64,000 nt of DNA. Source: Streptomyces antnestii (GTDB lineage Bacteria > Actinomycetota > Actinomycetes > Streptomycetales > Streptomycetaceae). Below are positions 16,861-25,464 of the stretch, piece after piece; positions within the stretch are counted from its first letter, which is position 1; every line of letters begins with the position of its first letter. A program made the position numbers and the translations under genes. Under the pieces are notes generated by a model, which did not search any database, had not been told where the DNA came from, and saw only the letters and a program-made list of their open reading frames with translations. The stretch spans positions 106,662-170,661 of the forward strand of contig NZ_RZYA01000018.1 in assembly GCF_004005495.1 (NCBI RefSeq). The letters are read 5' to 3'.

Positions 16861-17346
16861 TTACGCCTGCGGATGGTGGGGCGGGATTGCGGGGAGTTCG
16901 CCCGTTTCCTCGTAGTGCGACAGCATCTCGATGCGGCGCGTGTGGCGGGGCTCGTTCGAGTACGGGGTGGAGAGGAAGATCTCGACGAACTTCGTCGCCT
17001 CTTCCTGCGTGTGCATGCGGCCGCCGATGGAGACCACGTTCGCGTTGTTGTGCTCGCGGCCGAGGGCCGCGGTCTGCTCGCTCCAGGCGAGGGCCGCACG
17101 GACGCCCTTCACCTTGTTCGCGGCGATCTGCTCACCGTTGCCCGAGCCGCCGATCACGATGCCGAGGGCGTCCGGGTCCGCCGCCGTCCGCTCCGCGGCG
17201 CGGAGGCAGAACGGGGGGTAGTCGTCCTGGGCGTCATAGATGTGGGGCCCGCAGTCGACGGGCTCGTGGCCGTGGGCCTTGAGCCATTCGACCAGGTGGT
17301 TCTTGAGTTCGTAGCCGGCATGATCCGAGCCGAGGTACACGCGCAT
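16861..17346 (-). CDS. rpiB: Ribose-5-phosphate isomerase B
   Basis: Pentose phosphate pathway enzyme interconverting ribose 5-phosphate and ribulose 5-phosphate. The 161 residues begin MRVYLGSDHAGYELK. The GGSGNGEQIAANKV segment has Glu72 at the position used as catalytic base in the actinobacterial subclass, in place of the cysteine of E. coli RpiB. Its stop codon abuts a dispersed repeat. It lies downstream of, and on the same strand as, the glycosylase gene's promoter region, but is transcribed separately. Confidence 0.96.
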   Translation of the reverse strand: MRVYLGSDHAGYELKNHLVEWLKAHGHEPVDCGPHIYDAQDDYPPFCLRAAERTAADPDALGIVIGGSGNGEQIAANKVKGVRAALAWSEQTAALGREHNNANVVSIGGRMHTQEEATKFVEIFLSTPYSNEPRHTRRIEMLSHYEETGELPAIPPHHPQA

Positions 17347-17519
17347 GGGTCCGAGTGTGGCACGTCCCGCCGGGGCACGGCGCGGTCGGGTCGTCGTGGC
17401 GGCCCGGGCCGGCCGGCGGCGGCGAGTCGAAAATCACGATCCGGATTCAGGTCTTCCGTCGGGTATGCACCGGGGGTTTCAATGCCTGGGCTCGTGACCC
17501 GAGACTTAAGGATTCGTCC

Positions 17520-19025
17520 ATGACCTCGCAACCCTCCCTTGCGAAGGCCGACCAGGCGTCCCACAATCCTGGAGCATCACACCCCGAGAACGGCCGGACC
17601 GGCACCACCGGTCCAGACGGTTCACAGGGTTCCGACGGACTCAAGGCCGGCCTCAAGAACCGGCACCTCTCCATGATCGCCATCGGCGGTGTGATCGGCG
17701 CCGGCCTCTTCGTCGGTTCCGGTTCGGGCATCGCCAAGGCCGGACCCGCGATCCTCGTCTCGTACGCCCTCGTCGGCACGATGGTCGTCATGGTGATGCG
17801 GATGCTCGGCGAGATGGCCGCCGCACGGCCGTCCTCCGGCTCCTTCTCCGCCTACGCCGACCAGGCGCTCGGCCGCTGGGCCGGCTTCTCCATCGGCTGG
17901 CTCTACTGGTTCTTCTGGGTCGTCGTACTGGCCGTCGAGGCCACCGCCGGCGCCGTGATCCTCAACGGCTGGGTACCGGCCGTGCCGCAGTGGGCCTGGG
18001 CCCTGATCGTGATGGTCGTCCTGACCGCGACGAACCTGGCCTCGGTCGCCTCGTACGGCGAGTTCGAGTTCTGGTTCGCCGGGATCAAGGTCGTCGCGAT
18101 CGGCGCGTTCGTCATCATCGGCCTGCTCGCCGTGTTCGGTGTACTGCCGGGTTCCGACAACCCCGGGGCGGGATTCGCGCACCTCACGGACGCGGGCGGG
18201 TTCATGCCCAACGGGCCCGGGTCGATCCTGACCGGCGTACTGATGGTCGTCTTCTCCTTCATGGGCAGCGAGATCGTCACGCTGGCCGCCGGCGAGTCCG
18301 AGGACCCGCAGCGCGCCGTCACCAAGGCCACGAACAGCGTGATCTGGCGTATCGGCGTCTTCTACCTCGGCTCGATCTTCATCGTCCTGACGCTGCTGCC
18401 GTGGAACGACAAGTCGATCACCAAGGACGGCTCGTACGTCGCGGCCCTGAACTCGATCGGTATCCCCCACGCCGGTCAGGTCATGAACGTCATCGTGCTG
18501 ACCGCGGTGCTGTCCTGTCTGAACTCCGGTCTCTACACCGCTTCCCGCATGGCGTTCTCGCTCGGCCAGCGCGGTGACGCGCCCAAGGCGTTCGCGAAGA
18601 CCAGCAAGCGCGGGGTGCCGCAGGCCGCGATCCTCGGGTCGGTCGTCTTCGGGTTCCTCGCCGTCTGGTTCAACTACCAGTGGCCGACCACCGTCTTCAA
18701 CTTCCTCCTCAACTCCTCCGGCGCCGTCGCCCTCTTCGTCTGGCTCGTCATCTGCTTCACGCAGCTGAGGATGCGCGGGATGATCCTGCGCGAGCAGCCG
18801 GAGAAGCTCGTCGTGAAGATGTGGCTCTTCCCGTATCTGACGTGGGCGACGATCGCGATGATCTCGTTCGTGCTCGTCTACATGCTCACCGACGACGCGG
18901 GGCGCGAGCAGGTCGTCCTGTCGCTGCTCGTGGCGGCCCTCGTGGTCGGCTTCGCGCTGGTGCGCGAGCAGGTGCAGAAGCGGAAGAAGGTCTCCGCCGG
19001 ACCGGCCGACGAGCTGACGGGCTGA
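17520..19025 (+). CDS. Amino acid permease (APC superfamily), first of three
   Basis: Twelve-segment amino acid transporter of the AAT/GABA-permease type. After a hydrophilic ~50-residue N-terminus, HLSMIAIGGVIGAGLFVGSG opens segment 1 and carries the family's substrate-site glycines. FGEF-type loops and the EFWFAGIKVVAI segment follow, with a basic C-terminal tail. 501 residues. The start at 17520 is preferred because AAGGA lies 8 nt upstream; longer frames have no such site. Two related permeases follow at 21377 and 22920. The substrate cannot be assigned from sequence. Confidence 0.92.
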   Translation: MTSQPSLAKADQASHNPGASHPENGRTGTTGPDGSQGSDGLKAGLKNRHLSMIAIGGVIGAGLFVGSGSGIAKAGPAILVSYALVGTMVVMVMRMLGEMAAARPSSGSFSAYADQALGRWAGFSIGWLYWFFWVVVLAVEATAGAVILNGWVPAVPQWAWALIVMVVLTATNLASVASYGEFEFWFAGIKVVAIGAFVIIGLLAVFGVLPGSDNPGAGFAHLTDAGGFMPNGPGSILTGVLMVVFSFMGSEIVTLAAGESEDPQRAVTKATNSVIWRIGVFYLGSIFIVLTLLPWNDKSITKDGSYVAALNSIGIPHAGQVMNVIVLTAVLSCLNSGLYTASRMAFSLGQRGDAPKAFAKTSKRGVPQAAILGSVVFGFLAVWFNYQWPTTVFNFLLNSSGAVALFVWLVICFTQLRMRGMILREQPEKLVVKMWLFPYLTWATIAMISFVLVYMLTDDAGREQVVLSLLVAALVVGFALVREQVQKRKKVSAGPADELTG

Positions 19026-19044
19026 CCGGCTGACCGGCTGACGC
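19013..19044. repeat. Four tandem 8-bp units across a stop codon
   Basis: Imperfect gctgaccg units at 19013, 19021, 19029 and 19037. The permease stop TGA (19023-19025) lies within the second unit. Possibly slippage-derived. Confidence 0.8.
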
Positions 19045-19046
19045 CG

Positions 19047-19073
19047 GCTCCTCCGGGATGACCCCGGAGGAGC
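19047..19073 (+). terminator. Hairpin after the first permease
   Basis: 11-bp perfect stem (gctcctccggg with its complement), 5-nt loop, 22 nt past the permease stop. It also lies shortly before the broken oxidoreductase gene. Confidence 0.75.
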
Positions 19074-19112
19074 TCACGGTGAATGTCAGTGGCGTCGTGC
19101 AGAGTTGGGCGC

Positions 19113-20489
19113 ATGGACTCCGACGACACTCGTGCACACAGCCAACTGCTCGTCCTGCGGCCCGGCGACGCCGGGTACGACGAGGAACTGGCCGGTTTCC
19201 AGACCGGTTTCACCCAGCGGCCCGACGTCATCTACGCGGCAACCTCCGCGGACGACGTCGTGGCCGCTGTCTCGTACGCGGCCGGGGCCGGCCTGCCGGT
19301 CGGCGTGCAGGCCACCGGGCACGGCCTGCCCGGGACCTCTCAGGGCGGCGTACTGATCTCCACGCGGCGCATGGACTGCGTCGTCGTGGACCCGGCGGCG
19401 CGCACGGTGCGTGTGGCGGCCGGGACAAGGTGGGGGCAGGTCGTCGAGGCGGCCGCGCCGCACGGGCTCGCTCCCTGGGGGTACCTCCCACGCCCTTAAG
19501 GCAGTGGGGGAGGTTCGGCGCCGGGCGTGGGAGCGGTCTCGTACACCCTTGGCGGTGGACTCGGCATCCTGGCACGGGAGTTCGGGTACGCGGCCGATCA
19601 CGTCCGGTCCCTCGACATCGTCACGGCGGACGGGCGCCTGCGCACGGTCTCCGCAGACGCCGAGCCCGGACTCTTCGCGGGGCTGCTCGGCGGCGGCGCG
19701 GACCTCGGCGTCGTGACGGCCATGGAGACGGCCCTGGTGCCGGTCGCGCGGCTCTACGGGGGCGCGCTCGCCTATGACGGGACCGAGGTCGACCCGGCAG
19801 CCGTCCTGCGGGCGTACACCGACTGGGCGCGGACCGTGCCGGACACCCTGACGTCGTCCCTGGGCGCCATCGCCTACCCGGACATCCCGGTGCTCCCGCC
19901 GCAGCTGCGCGGCCAGTACGTGGTCTCGGTACGGATCGCCTTCACGGGGAGCGCGGCCGAGGGCGAGCGGCTCGTCGCGCCGTTGCGGGCGGCGCTCGGA
20001 CCGGCCGCGTCGGACACCGTGCGCGAGATGCCGTACAGCGAGAGCCACACCATTCACAGCGACCCGGACTTCCCGCACGCCTACTACGGGGACAGTGTGG
20101 TGCTGAGCGAGCTGGACGAGGCGGGCGTCGCCGAGCTGATCAGGATGTCCGGGCCCGGCGCGCGGGGCATGCACGTGGTGCAGGTGAACCAGCTGGGCGG
20201 CGCCCTGGCGCGGCCCGCGGCGAACTGTGTGCCGTACCGGGACGCGGGGTGGCTGGTGCGGATCCTGTCGCCGCTCGACGCCTCCGGCACCGAGGCCGCG
20301 CGCGCCCATCACACGCTGGCCTTCAAGCAGGTGGAGGGCCGGGCCGTGGGCCGGTCGCTGAACTTCTCGTTCGGCGGCGGGGACCGTACGGAGGGGCTGT
20401 ACGACGCGGAGACGCGGAAGAGGCTCGCCGTGTTGAAGGCCGCGTACGACCCGGCGAACCTCTTCCGGAGGGACTTCACGATGCGCTGA
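19113..20489 (+). pseudogene. FAD-binding oxidoreductase (BBE type), interrupted in frame
   Basis: Homologous to covalent-flavin oxidoreductases with FAD_binding_4 and BBE domains. Frame 1 runs from ATG 19113 to a TAA at 19497-19499; the same frame resumes at once and stays open to 20489. The first part holds the PP-loop-like GVQATGHGLPGTSQGG; the second holds SAPGVGAVSYTLGGGLG and the C-terminal BBE motif YDPANLFRRDF. Between HGLAP and SAPGVG, where relatives have about three residues, lies a palindromic segment (19475-19514) that carries the stop. A GTG at 19527 could start the second half, but it would lack most FAD contacts. Probably inactive unless the stop is bypassed. Confidence 0.8.
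19475..19514. repeat. Palindromic insert in the oxidoreductase gene
   Basis: Arms acctcccacgcc and ggcagtgggggaggt flank a cttaag core, with gggggtacctccca on the left side. A 14-nt piece of it (ggggg-y-acctccca) recurs inside the mini-transposon at 52046-52261. Confidence 0.7.
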
Positions 20490-20522
20490 GCGCGCCTCGG
20501 CAGGGACTGCTTTCGGCAGCGA

Positions 20523-21101
20523 CTACTTGTCGGCGAACTTCCAGGCGGTGGGCAGCACGCCCATCGCCAGGGCCGCCTTCAGGGCGTCGCCGATCAGGAA
20601 CGGCGTGAGGCCGGCGGCGACCGCCTGCGTCAGCGTCATGCCGGTCACAGCGGCGAGGTAGGGGACGCCGACCGCGTAGATGAGGGCGGAGCCGAGGACC
20701 ATCGTGCCCGCGGTGCGCAGGACCGAGCGGTCGCCGCCGCGCCGGGCGAGCGCGCCGACGACGGTGGAGGCGAGCAGCATGCCGATGACGTAGCCGAAGG
20801 AGGCGCCGCCCGCGCCGGAGGTGCCCTGCGCGAACCACGGCACGCCGGCCATGCCGACGAGCGCGTACAGAGCGAGCGAGAGGAAGCCGCGGCGGGCGCC
20901 GAGCGCGGTGCCGACGAGGAGCGCGGCGAAGGTCTGCCCGGTGACGGGGACCGGCGAGCCCGGCACGGGCACGGCGAGCTGGGCCGCGATGCCGGTGAGG
21001 GCGGCGCCGCCGAGCACGAGCGCGATGTCACGCGTCCGCGAAGCGGGGAGCAGGTCGGCCAGGACCTTGCCGGGGCGGGTGGAGACGGCAGCCGTACTCA
21101 T
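20523..21101 (-). CDS. bioY: Biotin transporter substrate-binding subunit BioY
   Basis: S-component of an energy-coupling-factor biotin importer. 192 residues with about six membrane segments. The family signature is visible as PVPVTGQTFAALLVGTALGARRG (about 51-72) and YVIGMLLASTVVG. No bioM/bioN ATPase or T-component gene is adjacent, so it may work alone or with shared EcfAAT modules. ATG 21101 has GGAG upstream. It converges with the broken oxidoreductase gene and is divergent from the second permease. No BioQ- or BirA-like operator was recognised in the 275-bp divergent region. Confidence 0.93.
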   Translation of the reverse strand: MSTAAVSTRPGKVLADLLPASRTRDIALVLGGAALTGIAAQLAVPVPGSPVPVTGQTFAALLVGTALGARRGFLSLALYALVGMAGVPWFAQGTSGAGGASFGYVIGMLLASTVVGALARRGGDRSVLRTAGTMVLGSALIYAVGVPYLAAVTGMTLTQAVAAGLTPFLIGDALKAALAMGVLPTAWKFADK

Positions 21102-21376
21102 CGGGACTCCGCGGGGGTGAGAACAGGTAGGGACAGGTGGCGACTTCGTGACGCTATCCCAGTGCCCGATCCCCGATCACGGTCACTGCTCGACAAAGGG
21201 TGACGGCGGGGGTTGGTGGGGTCCGCACAAAGCCCGTGGTTCATGCGCGGGTTGGGGTGATGCTCGTCACTGAGGCCAGGGGCGAAACGGGCCGTTTTTG
21301 CGCCCGGAGGCGGGCGCCGGGGAGACTGTAGGTTCCTGCCAAACCCGAGCGAGCCCCGAAAGCGGTCTGAACCTCC

Positions 21377-22804
21377 ATGCACGACCAGCTCCCGCCTGAG
21401 CCGGAACGGCCCGGCTCCCCGGCACCACAGGCGCCCGGATCACTCGACTCCGCGCCGGAACCGCTCGGCGGCGGACTCAAGCAGCGGCATCTGACGATGC
21501 TCGGCCTCGGCGGGGTCATCGGGGCGGGCCTCTTCGTCGGTTCGGGGGTCGGGATCGCGGTCGCGGGGCCCGGCATCGTCGTCTCCTACCTGATCGCCGG
21601 GGCGCTCGCGATGTGCGTGATGCGGATGCTCGGCGAGATGTCGGCCGCGATGCCCGCGTCCGGTTCGTTCTCGGTGCACGCCGAGCGGGCGCTCGGCCGC
21701 TGGGCCGGGTTCAGCGTGGGCTGGCTCTACTGGTTCCTGCTGGTCGTCGTCCTCGCCGTGGAGGCGACGGGCGCGGCGCAGATCGCGAACGGCTGGGTGC
21801 CGGGCGTGCCGCAGTGGACGTGGGTCCTGGTGTTCATGCTGGTCTTCACCGGGGCGAACCTGGCGGCCGTGAAGAACTTCGGCGAGTTCGAGTTCTGGTT
21901 CGCGACACTGAAGGTCTTCGCGATCGTCGCGTTCCTGGTCCTCGGCGCCCTGGCGGTCTTCGGGCTGCTCCCGGGCACGCTGCCCGTCGGCCTCATCAAC
22001 CTGACCGGGCAGGGCGGTTTCCTGCCGCACGGCTGGCAGGGCGTCATCTCCGGTGTCCTCGCGGTGGTGTTCGCGTTCGGCGGCCTTGAGGTCGTCACGA
22101 TCGCGGCCGCCGAGTCCGACGACCCGGTGCGCGCGGTGTCCCGGGCGGTGCGCAGCGCGGTCTACCGCATCCTGTTCTTCTACGTCGGCTCGATGCTGGT
22201 CATCGTGGCGGTGCTGCCCTGGACGGCGCAGAAGGCGGGCGTCAGCCCGTACGTCACCGTGCTCGACGCGATCGGGGTGCCGTCGGCGGGCCAGATCATG
22301 AACATCGTGGTGTTCGTGGCGCTGCTCTCGGCGCTGAACGCGAACCTCTACGGGGCGTCCCGCATGGTCTTCTCACTGGCCGAGCGGCGCGAGGCGCCGC
22401 AGGCGCTCCTGAAGGTGAGCGGCGGGGGTGTGCCGCGCCGGGCGGTGCTGGCGTCGGTCGCGTTCGGGTTCGTGTCGGTGCTGCTCAATCTGGAGTGGCC
22501 CGACTCCGTCTTCCTCTACATGCTCAACTCGGTCGGTGCGGTGCTGCTGTTCGTGTGGGCGCTGATCGCCGTGTCGCAGCTGCGTCTGCGGCGGCGCATC
22601 GAGCGGGCGGCGCCGGAGCGGCTCGTGCTGCGGATGTGGGGGTTCCCGTGGCTGACGTGGGTGGCGCTCGCGGCGATGGCTGCGGTGTTCGGGCTGATGC
22701 TGACGGACGACTCGGCCCGTCCGCAGTTGCTGTGGTCGGCCGGTGCGACGGCCCTCGTCCTGGCCGTCGCGGGCGTGCGGGAGCTGCGCGCACGGCGTGT
22801 GTGA
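21377..22804 (+). CDS. Amino acid permease (APC superfamily), second of three
   Basis: 475-residue paralogue of the permeases at 17520 and 22920. It has the same GGVIGAGLFVGSG opening motif (about residues 47-59), EFEFWFATLKVFAIVAF loop-segment and twelve predicted membrane segments. The N-terminal tail is shorter (~33 residues, Pro-rich) and the C-terminus ends RARRV. No clear ribosome site precedes ATG 21377, although the frame and the family alignment favour it. A palindrome overlaps the stop codon and lies upstream of the third permease. The substrate is unknown. Confidence 0.92.
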   Translation: MHDQLPPEPERPGSPAPQAPGSLDSAPEPLGGGLKQRHLTMLGLGGVIGAGLFVGSGVGIAVAGPGIVVSYLIAGALAMCVMRMLGEMSAAMPASGSFSVHAERALGRWAGFSVGWLYWFLLVVVLAVEATGAAQIANGWVPGVPQWTWVLVFMLVFTGANLAAVKNFGEFEFWFATLKVFAIVAFLVLGALAVFGLLPGTLPVGLINLTGQGGFLPHGWQGVISGVLAVVFAFGGLEVVTIAAAESDDPVRAVSRAVRSAVYRILFFYVGSMLVIVAVLPWTAQKAGVSPYVTVLDAIGVPSAGQIMNIVVFVALLSALNANLYGASRMVFSLAERREAPQALLKVSGGGVPRRAVLASVAFGFVSVLLNLEWPDSVFLYMLNSVGAVLLFVWALIAVSQLRLRRRIERAAPERLVLRMWGFPWLTWVALAAMAAVFGLMLTDDSARPQLLWSAGATALVLAVAGVRELRARRV

Positions 22805-22825
22805 ACGTTCACGATGTGTGAACGT
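22801..22825. promoter_or_regulatory. Palindrome upstream of the third permease
   Basis: Perfect 12-bp palindrome GTGAACGTTCAC (22801-22812), overlapping the preceding stop codon, followed by a half-copy GTGAACGT at 22818-22825. It lies about 95-120 nt before the next start codon. The cognate regulator is not identified. Confidence 0.5.
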
Positions 22826-22919
22826 GGTGTCCGTATAGCGGTCGGCGGTTCCCTGCGACCGGTGCCGCTGCCCAGACTGTGGGCCTTTCCCCGTCTCACT
22901 TACTGAACAGGGCACATCC

Positions 22920-24359
22920 ATGTCTCGGACGTCCGCGCAGTCGCAGTCGCCTGCCGACTCCCCCACGGCCGCGCCAGAGGTCCCGGTCGACTCGTCGCTC
23001 ACCCCCGGACTCAAGCAGCGCCATCTCTCGATGATCGCGCTCGGCGGTGTGATCGGCGCCGGGCTCTTCGTGGGCTCGGGCACGGCCATCGCGGCGGCGG
23101 GCCCGTCGATCATCCTCGCGTACGCGATCTCGGGCGCGCTCGTCATGCTCGTGATGCGCATGCTGGGCGAGATGTCGGCCGCGTACCCCTCGTCGGGCTC
23201 CTTCTCGGTGCACTCCGAGCGGGCGATCGGCTCCTGGGCCGGTTTCACGGCGGGCTGGTCGTTCTGGTTCCTGCTCTGCGTCGCCGTCGGCCTCGAGGGC
23301 CTCGGCGCGGCCGGCATCGTGCACGGCTGGGTGCCGGGTGTCCCGGAGTGGGCGTGGGTCGCCCTGTTCATGCTGGTGTTCTGCGGCACGAACCTGGCCG
23401 CGGTGAAGAACTTCGGTGAGTTCGAGTTCTGGTTCGCCGCGCTGAAGGTCGGCGCGATCGCGCTCTTCCTGGTCATCGGCGTCCTGGCGATCCTGGGCGT
23501 CCTGCCCGGCACCGGCGCCCCCGGCATGTCCAACCTCACCGGCCACGGCGGCTTCATGCCGAACGGCAGCGAGGGCCTCATCGTCGGCCTGCTCGCCTCG
23601 GTCTTCGCATACGGCGGTCTGGAGACCGTCACCATCGCGGCGGCCGAGTCCGAGCACCCGGTGCAGGGCGTCGTGAAGGCGGTCCGCACCGCGATGTGGC
23701 GCATCGGCATCTTCTACGTCGGCTCGATGGCCGTCGTCGTGGCGCTGCTCCCCTGGACCGCCAAGGAGATCCCCGCCAAGGGCCCGTATGTCGCGACGCT
23801 CGACCACCTGGGCATCCCGGCCGCCGGCCAGATCATGAACGTGGTCGTGCTCGTCGCGCTGCTCTCGGCGATGAACGCCAACATCTACGGCGCCTCCCGC
23901 ATGTCCGGTTCGCTGGTCTCCCGCGGCCTCGGCCCGAAGGCGCTCGGCGCGATCTCCGGCGGGGTGCCGCGCGTCGCCGTCCTGACCTCGTCGGTCTTCG
24001 GCTTTGTGTGCGTGCTGCTGAGCTACTGGCGGCCCGACGACGTCTTCATGTGGCTGCTCAACACCATCGGCGCGATCATCCTCGTCGTCTGGTTCTTCAT
24101 CGCCGTCTCGCAGCTGATCCTGCGCCGCCGCCTGGAGCGCGAGGCCCCGGAGAAGCTGGTCGTGCGGATGTGGGCGTACCCGTACCTGACGATCGTGGCG
24201 CTGGTCGCCATGGCCGGCGTGTTCGTCCTGATGGCCCGCGAGGCCGGCACCCGCGACCAGCTCCTGTGGACGGGCGGCCTGACCCTGATCCTCGCGATCA
24301 CGGGTTACGCCCGCCAGAAGCTCGGCGCCCCGAAGGAAGTTGCCACTCCGCAGGACTGA
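22920..24359 (+). CDS. Amino acid permease (APC superfamily), third of three
   Basis: 479 residues, with the same transporter architecture: SMIALGGVIGAGLFVGSGT opening motif (about 36-54), FGEFEFWFAALKVGAIALF and twelve segments. It differs from the second copy in its segment 3-4 loop (SWAGFTAGWSFWFLLCVAV in place of the WLYWF pattern), suggesting a different specificity. It is 115 nt from the second permease, with a palindrome between them, so it is probably separately controlled. A hairpin terminator follows. ATG 22920 lacks a strong ribosome site. Confidence 0.92.
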   Translation: MSRTSAQSQSPADSPTAAPEVPVDSSLTPGLKQRHLSMIALGGVIGAGLFVGSGTAIAAAGPSIILAYAISGALVMLVMRMLGEMSAAYPSSGSFSVHSERAIGSWAGFTAGWSFWFLLCVAVGLEGLGAAGIVHGWVPGVPEWAWVALFMLVFCGTNLAAVKNFGEFEFWFAALKVGAIALFLVIGVLAILGVLPGTGAPGMSNLTGHGGFMPNGSEGLIVGLLASVFAYGGLETVTIAAAESEHPVQGVVKAVRTAMWRIGIFYVGSMAVVVALLPWTAKEIPAKGPYVATLDHLGIPAAGQIMNVVVLVALLSAMNANIYGASRMSGSLVSRGLGPKALGAISGGVPRVAVLTSSVFGFVCVLLSYWRPDDVFMWLLNTIGAIILVVWFFIAVSQLILRRRLEREAPEKLVVRMWAYPYLTIVALVAMAGVFVLMAREAGTRDQLLWTGGLTLILAITGYARQKLGAPKEVATPQD

Positions 24360-24388
24360 CGTCCGGCGTCCGCCGCGATCAACGCCGA

Positions 24389-24421
24389 AGACCCCCGTGA
24401 GCACTTGGCTCACGGGGGTCT
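24389..24421 (+). terminator. Hairpin after the third permease
   Basis: Perfect 14-bp stem (agacccccgtgagc and its complement), 5-nt loop, 29 nt past the stop codon. Confidence 0.85.
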
Positions 24422-24455
24422 GTCGGTATGCGGGGTTCCGGGGGATCGTGCCCTT

Positions 24456-24677
24456 ATGCCCATGTCCAAGCACTGCCCGAACTGCAAGGGCCCCCTCCAG
24501 GACTTCCGCCCCGCCAATGACAGGGAGAAGGCACATCTGGTCAACAAGGAGCAGCTGAAGTGGGCCGACGCTCACAGCTACTGGCGCTGTCAGGGCAACG
24601 AGGGGAAGTGCCGATGGATCCAGCCGCACCTGAACCAGAGCAAGGGCACCACCCTCCCCGAGAGCATCGACGACTAA
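24456..24677 (+). CDS. Small zinc-ribbon-like protein
   Basis: A 73-residue hydrophilic protein with HCPNC near the N-terminus (Cys7, Cys10) and YWRCQGNEGKCRW in the middle, together forming a four-cysteine CxxC...Cx6C arrangement that could bind zinc. No catalytic motif. ATG 24456 is used; ATG 24462 would shorten it by two residues. It converges with the Rv2466c-like gene, with the two stop codons almost touching. It could bind nucleic acid or act as a small accessory protein, but no partner is apparent. Not identified further. Confidence 0.65.
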   Translation: MPMSKHCPNCKGPLQDFRPANDREKAHLVNKEQLKWADAHSYWRCQGNEGKCRWIQPHLNQSKGTTLPESIDD

Positions 24678-24678
24678 G

Positions 24679-25311
24679 TCACTCGAAGCTCGGCGCAGCC
24701 GTCCGCGTCCGCTTGATCTCGTAGAAGCCCGGGACCGAGGCGACGAGCAGCGTGCCGTCCCACAGCTTGCCGGCCTCCTCGCCCTTGGGGGCCGGGGTGA
24801 CGACCGGGCCGAAGAACGCGATCTGCTCGCCGTCCGCGCCCGGGACCGCGATGACCGGCGTGCCGACGTCCTGGCCGACCTTGTCAATGCCCTCCTGGTG
24901 GGAGGCGCGCAGCTCGGCGTCGTACGGCGTCTCGTCCCAGTGGTCGAGCAGGGTGACCGGCAGGCCCACCTCTTCGAGGGCACTCTTGACGGCTTCCTTC
25001 GTGGGGCCCTCGCCGCCGTTGTGGAAGCGCGTGCCGAGCGCCGTGTAGAGGTCGCCGAGCACCTCGGCGCCGTGCTCCTGCTGGGCGGCGATGACGACGC
25101 GGACCGGGCCCCAGGCCTTCGTCTCGAGCAGGTCCCGGTACTCCTCGGGCAGCTCGTCGAGCCGGTTCTCGTTGAGCACGGCGAGGCTCATGACGTGCCA
25201 GCGCACCTCGATGTCACGGATCTTCTCCACTTCGAGAATCCACCGCGAGGTCATCCAGGCCCAGGGGCACAGGGGGTCGAACCAGAAGTCGACGGGGGTC
25301 TTCTCGGACAT
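24679..25311 (-). CDS. DsbA-family oxidoreductase, mycothiol-dependent Rv2466c type
   Basis: Thioredoxin-fold protein with an inserted helical domain, related to the mycothiol-dependent reductase Rv2466c of Mycobacterium tuberculosis. 210 residues. VDFWFDPLCPWAWMTSRW (residues 7-24) contains the active-site Cys15 but alanine in place of the second cysteine (CPWA rather than CPWC). DVGTPVIAV carries the cis-proline. The C-terminal GEEAGKLWDGTLL and KRTRT are strongly conserved with the family. ATG 25311 has AGGAGA immediately upstream. It is divergent from the first pepN gene. Confidence 0.9.
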   Translation of the reverse strand: MSEKTPVDFWFDPLCPWAWMTSRWILEVEKIRDIEVRWHVMSLAVLNENRLDELPEEYRDLLETKAWGPVRVVIAAQQEHGAEVLGDLYTALGTRFHNGGEGPTKEAVKSALEEVGLPVTLLDHWDETPYDAELRASHQEGIDKVGQDVGTPVIAVPGADGEQIAFFGPVVTPAPKGEEAGKLWDGTLLVASVPGFYEIKRTRTAAPSFE

Positions 25312-25464
25312 GGTTCTCCTCGTGTCGTCCGTGGCATTGCCTCTACGGGCAACGCCCCGCCCGCCTCCGGCCATTCCCGGGTGTGTGTGGTCAGGGCCAC
25401 ATGGCAGGATCGGTGCCGTTCGCACCACAAGTGCAGCCAGCCGAATGATGAGGGAGTGCCGCCC

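Noticed and set aside
19527..20489. Treating the second half of the oxidoreductase as an intact separate gene
   Set aside because: It lacks the FAD-binding N-terminus, and frame and domain order continue from the first half.
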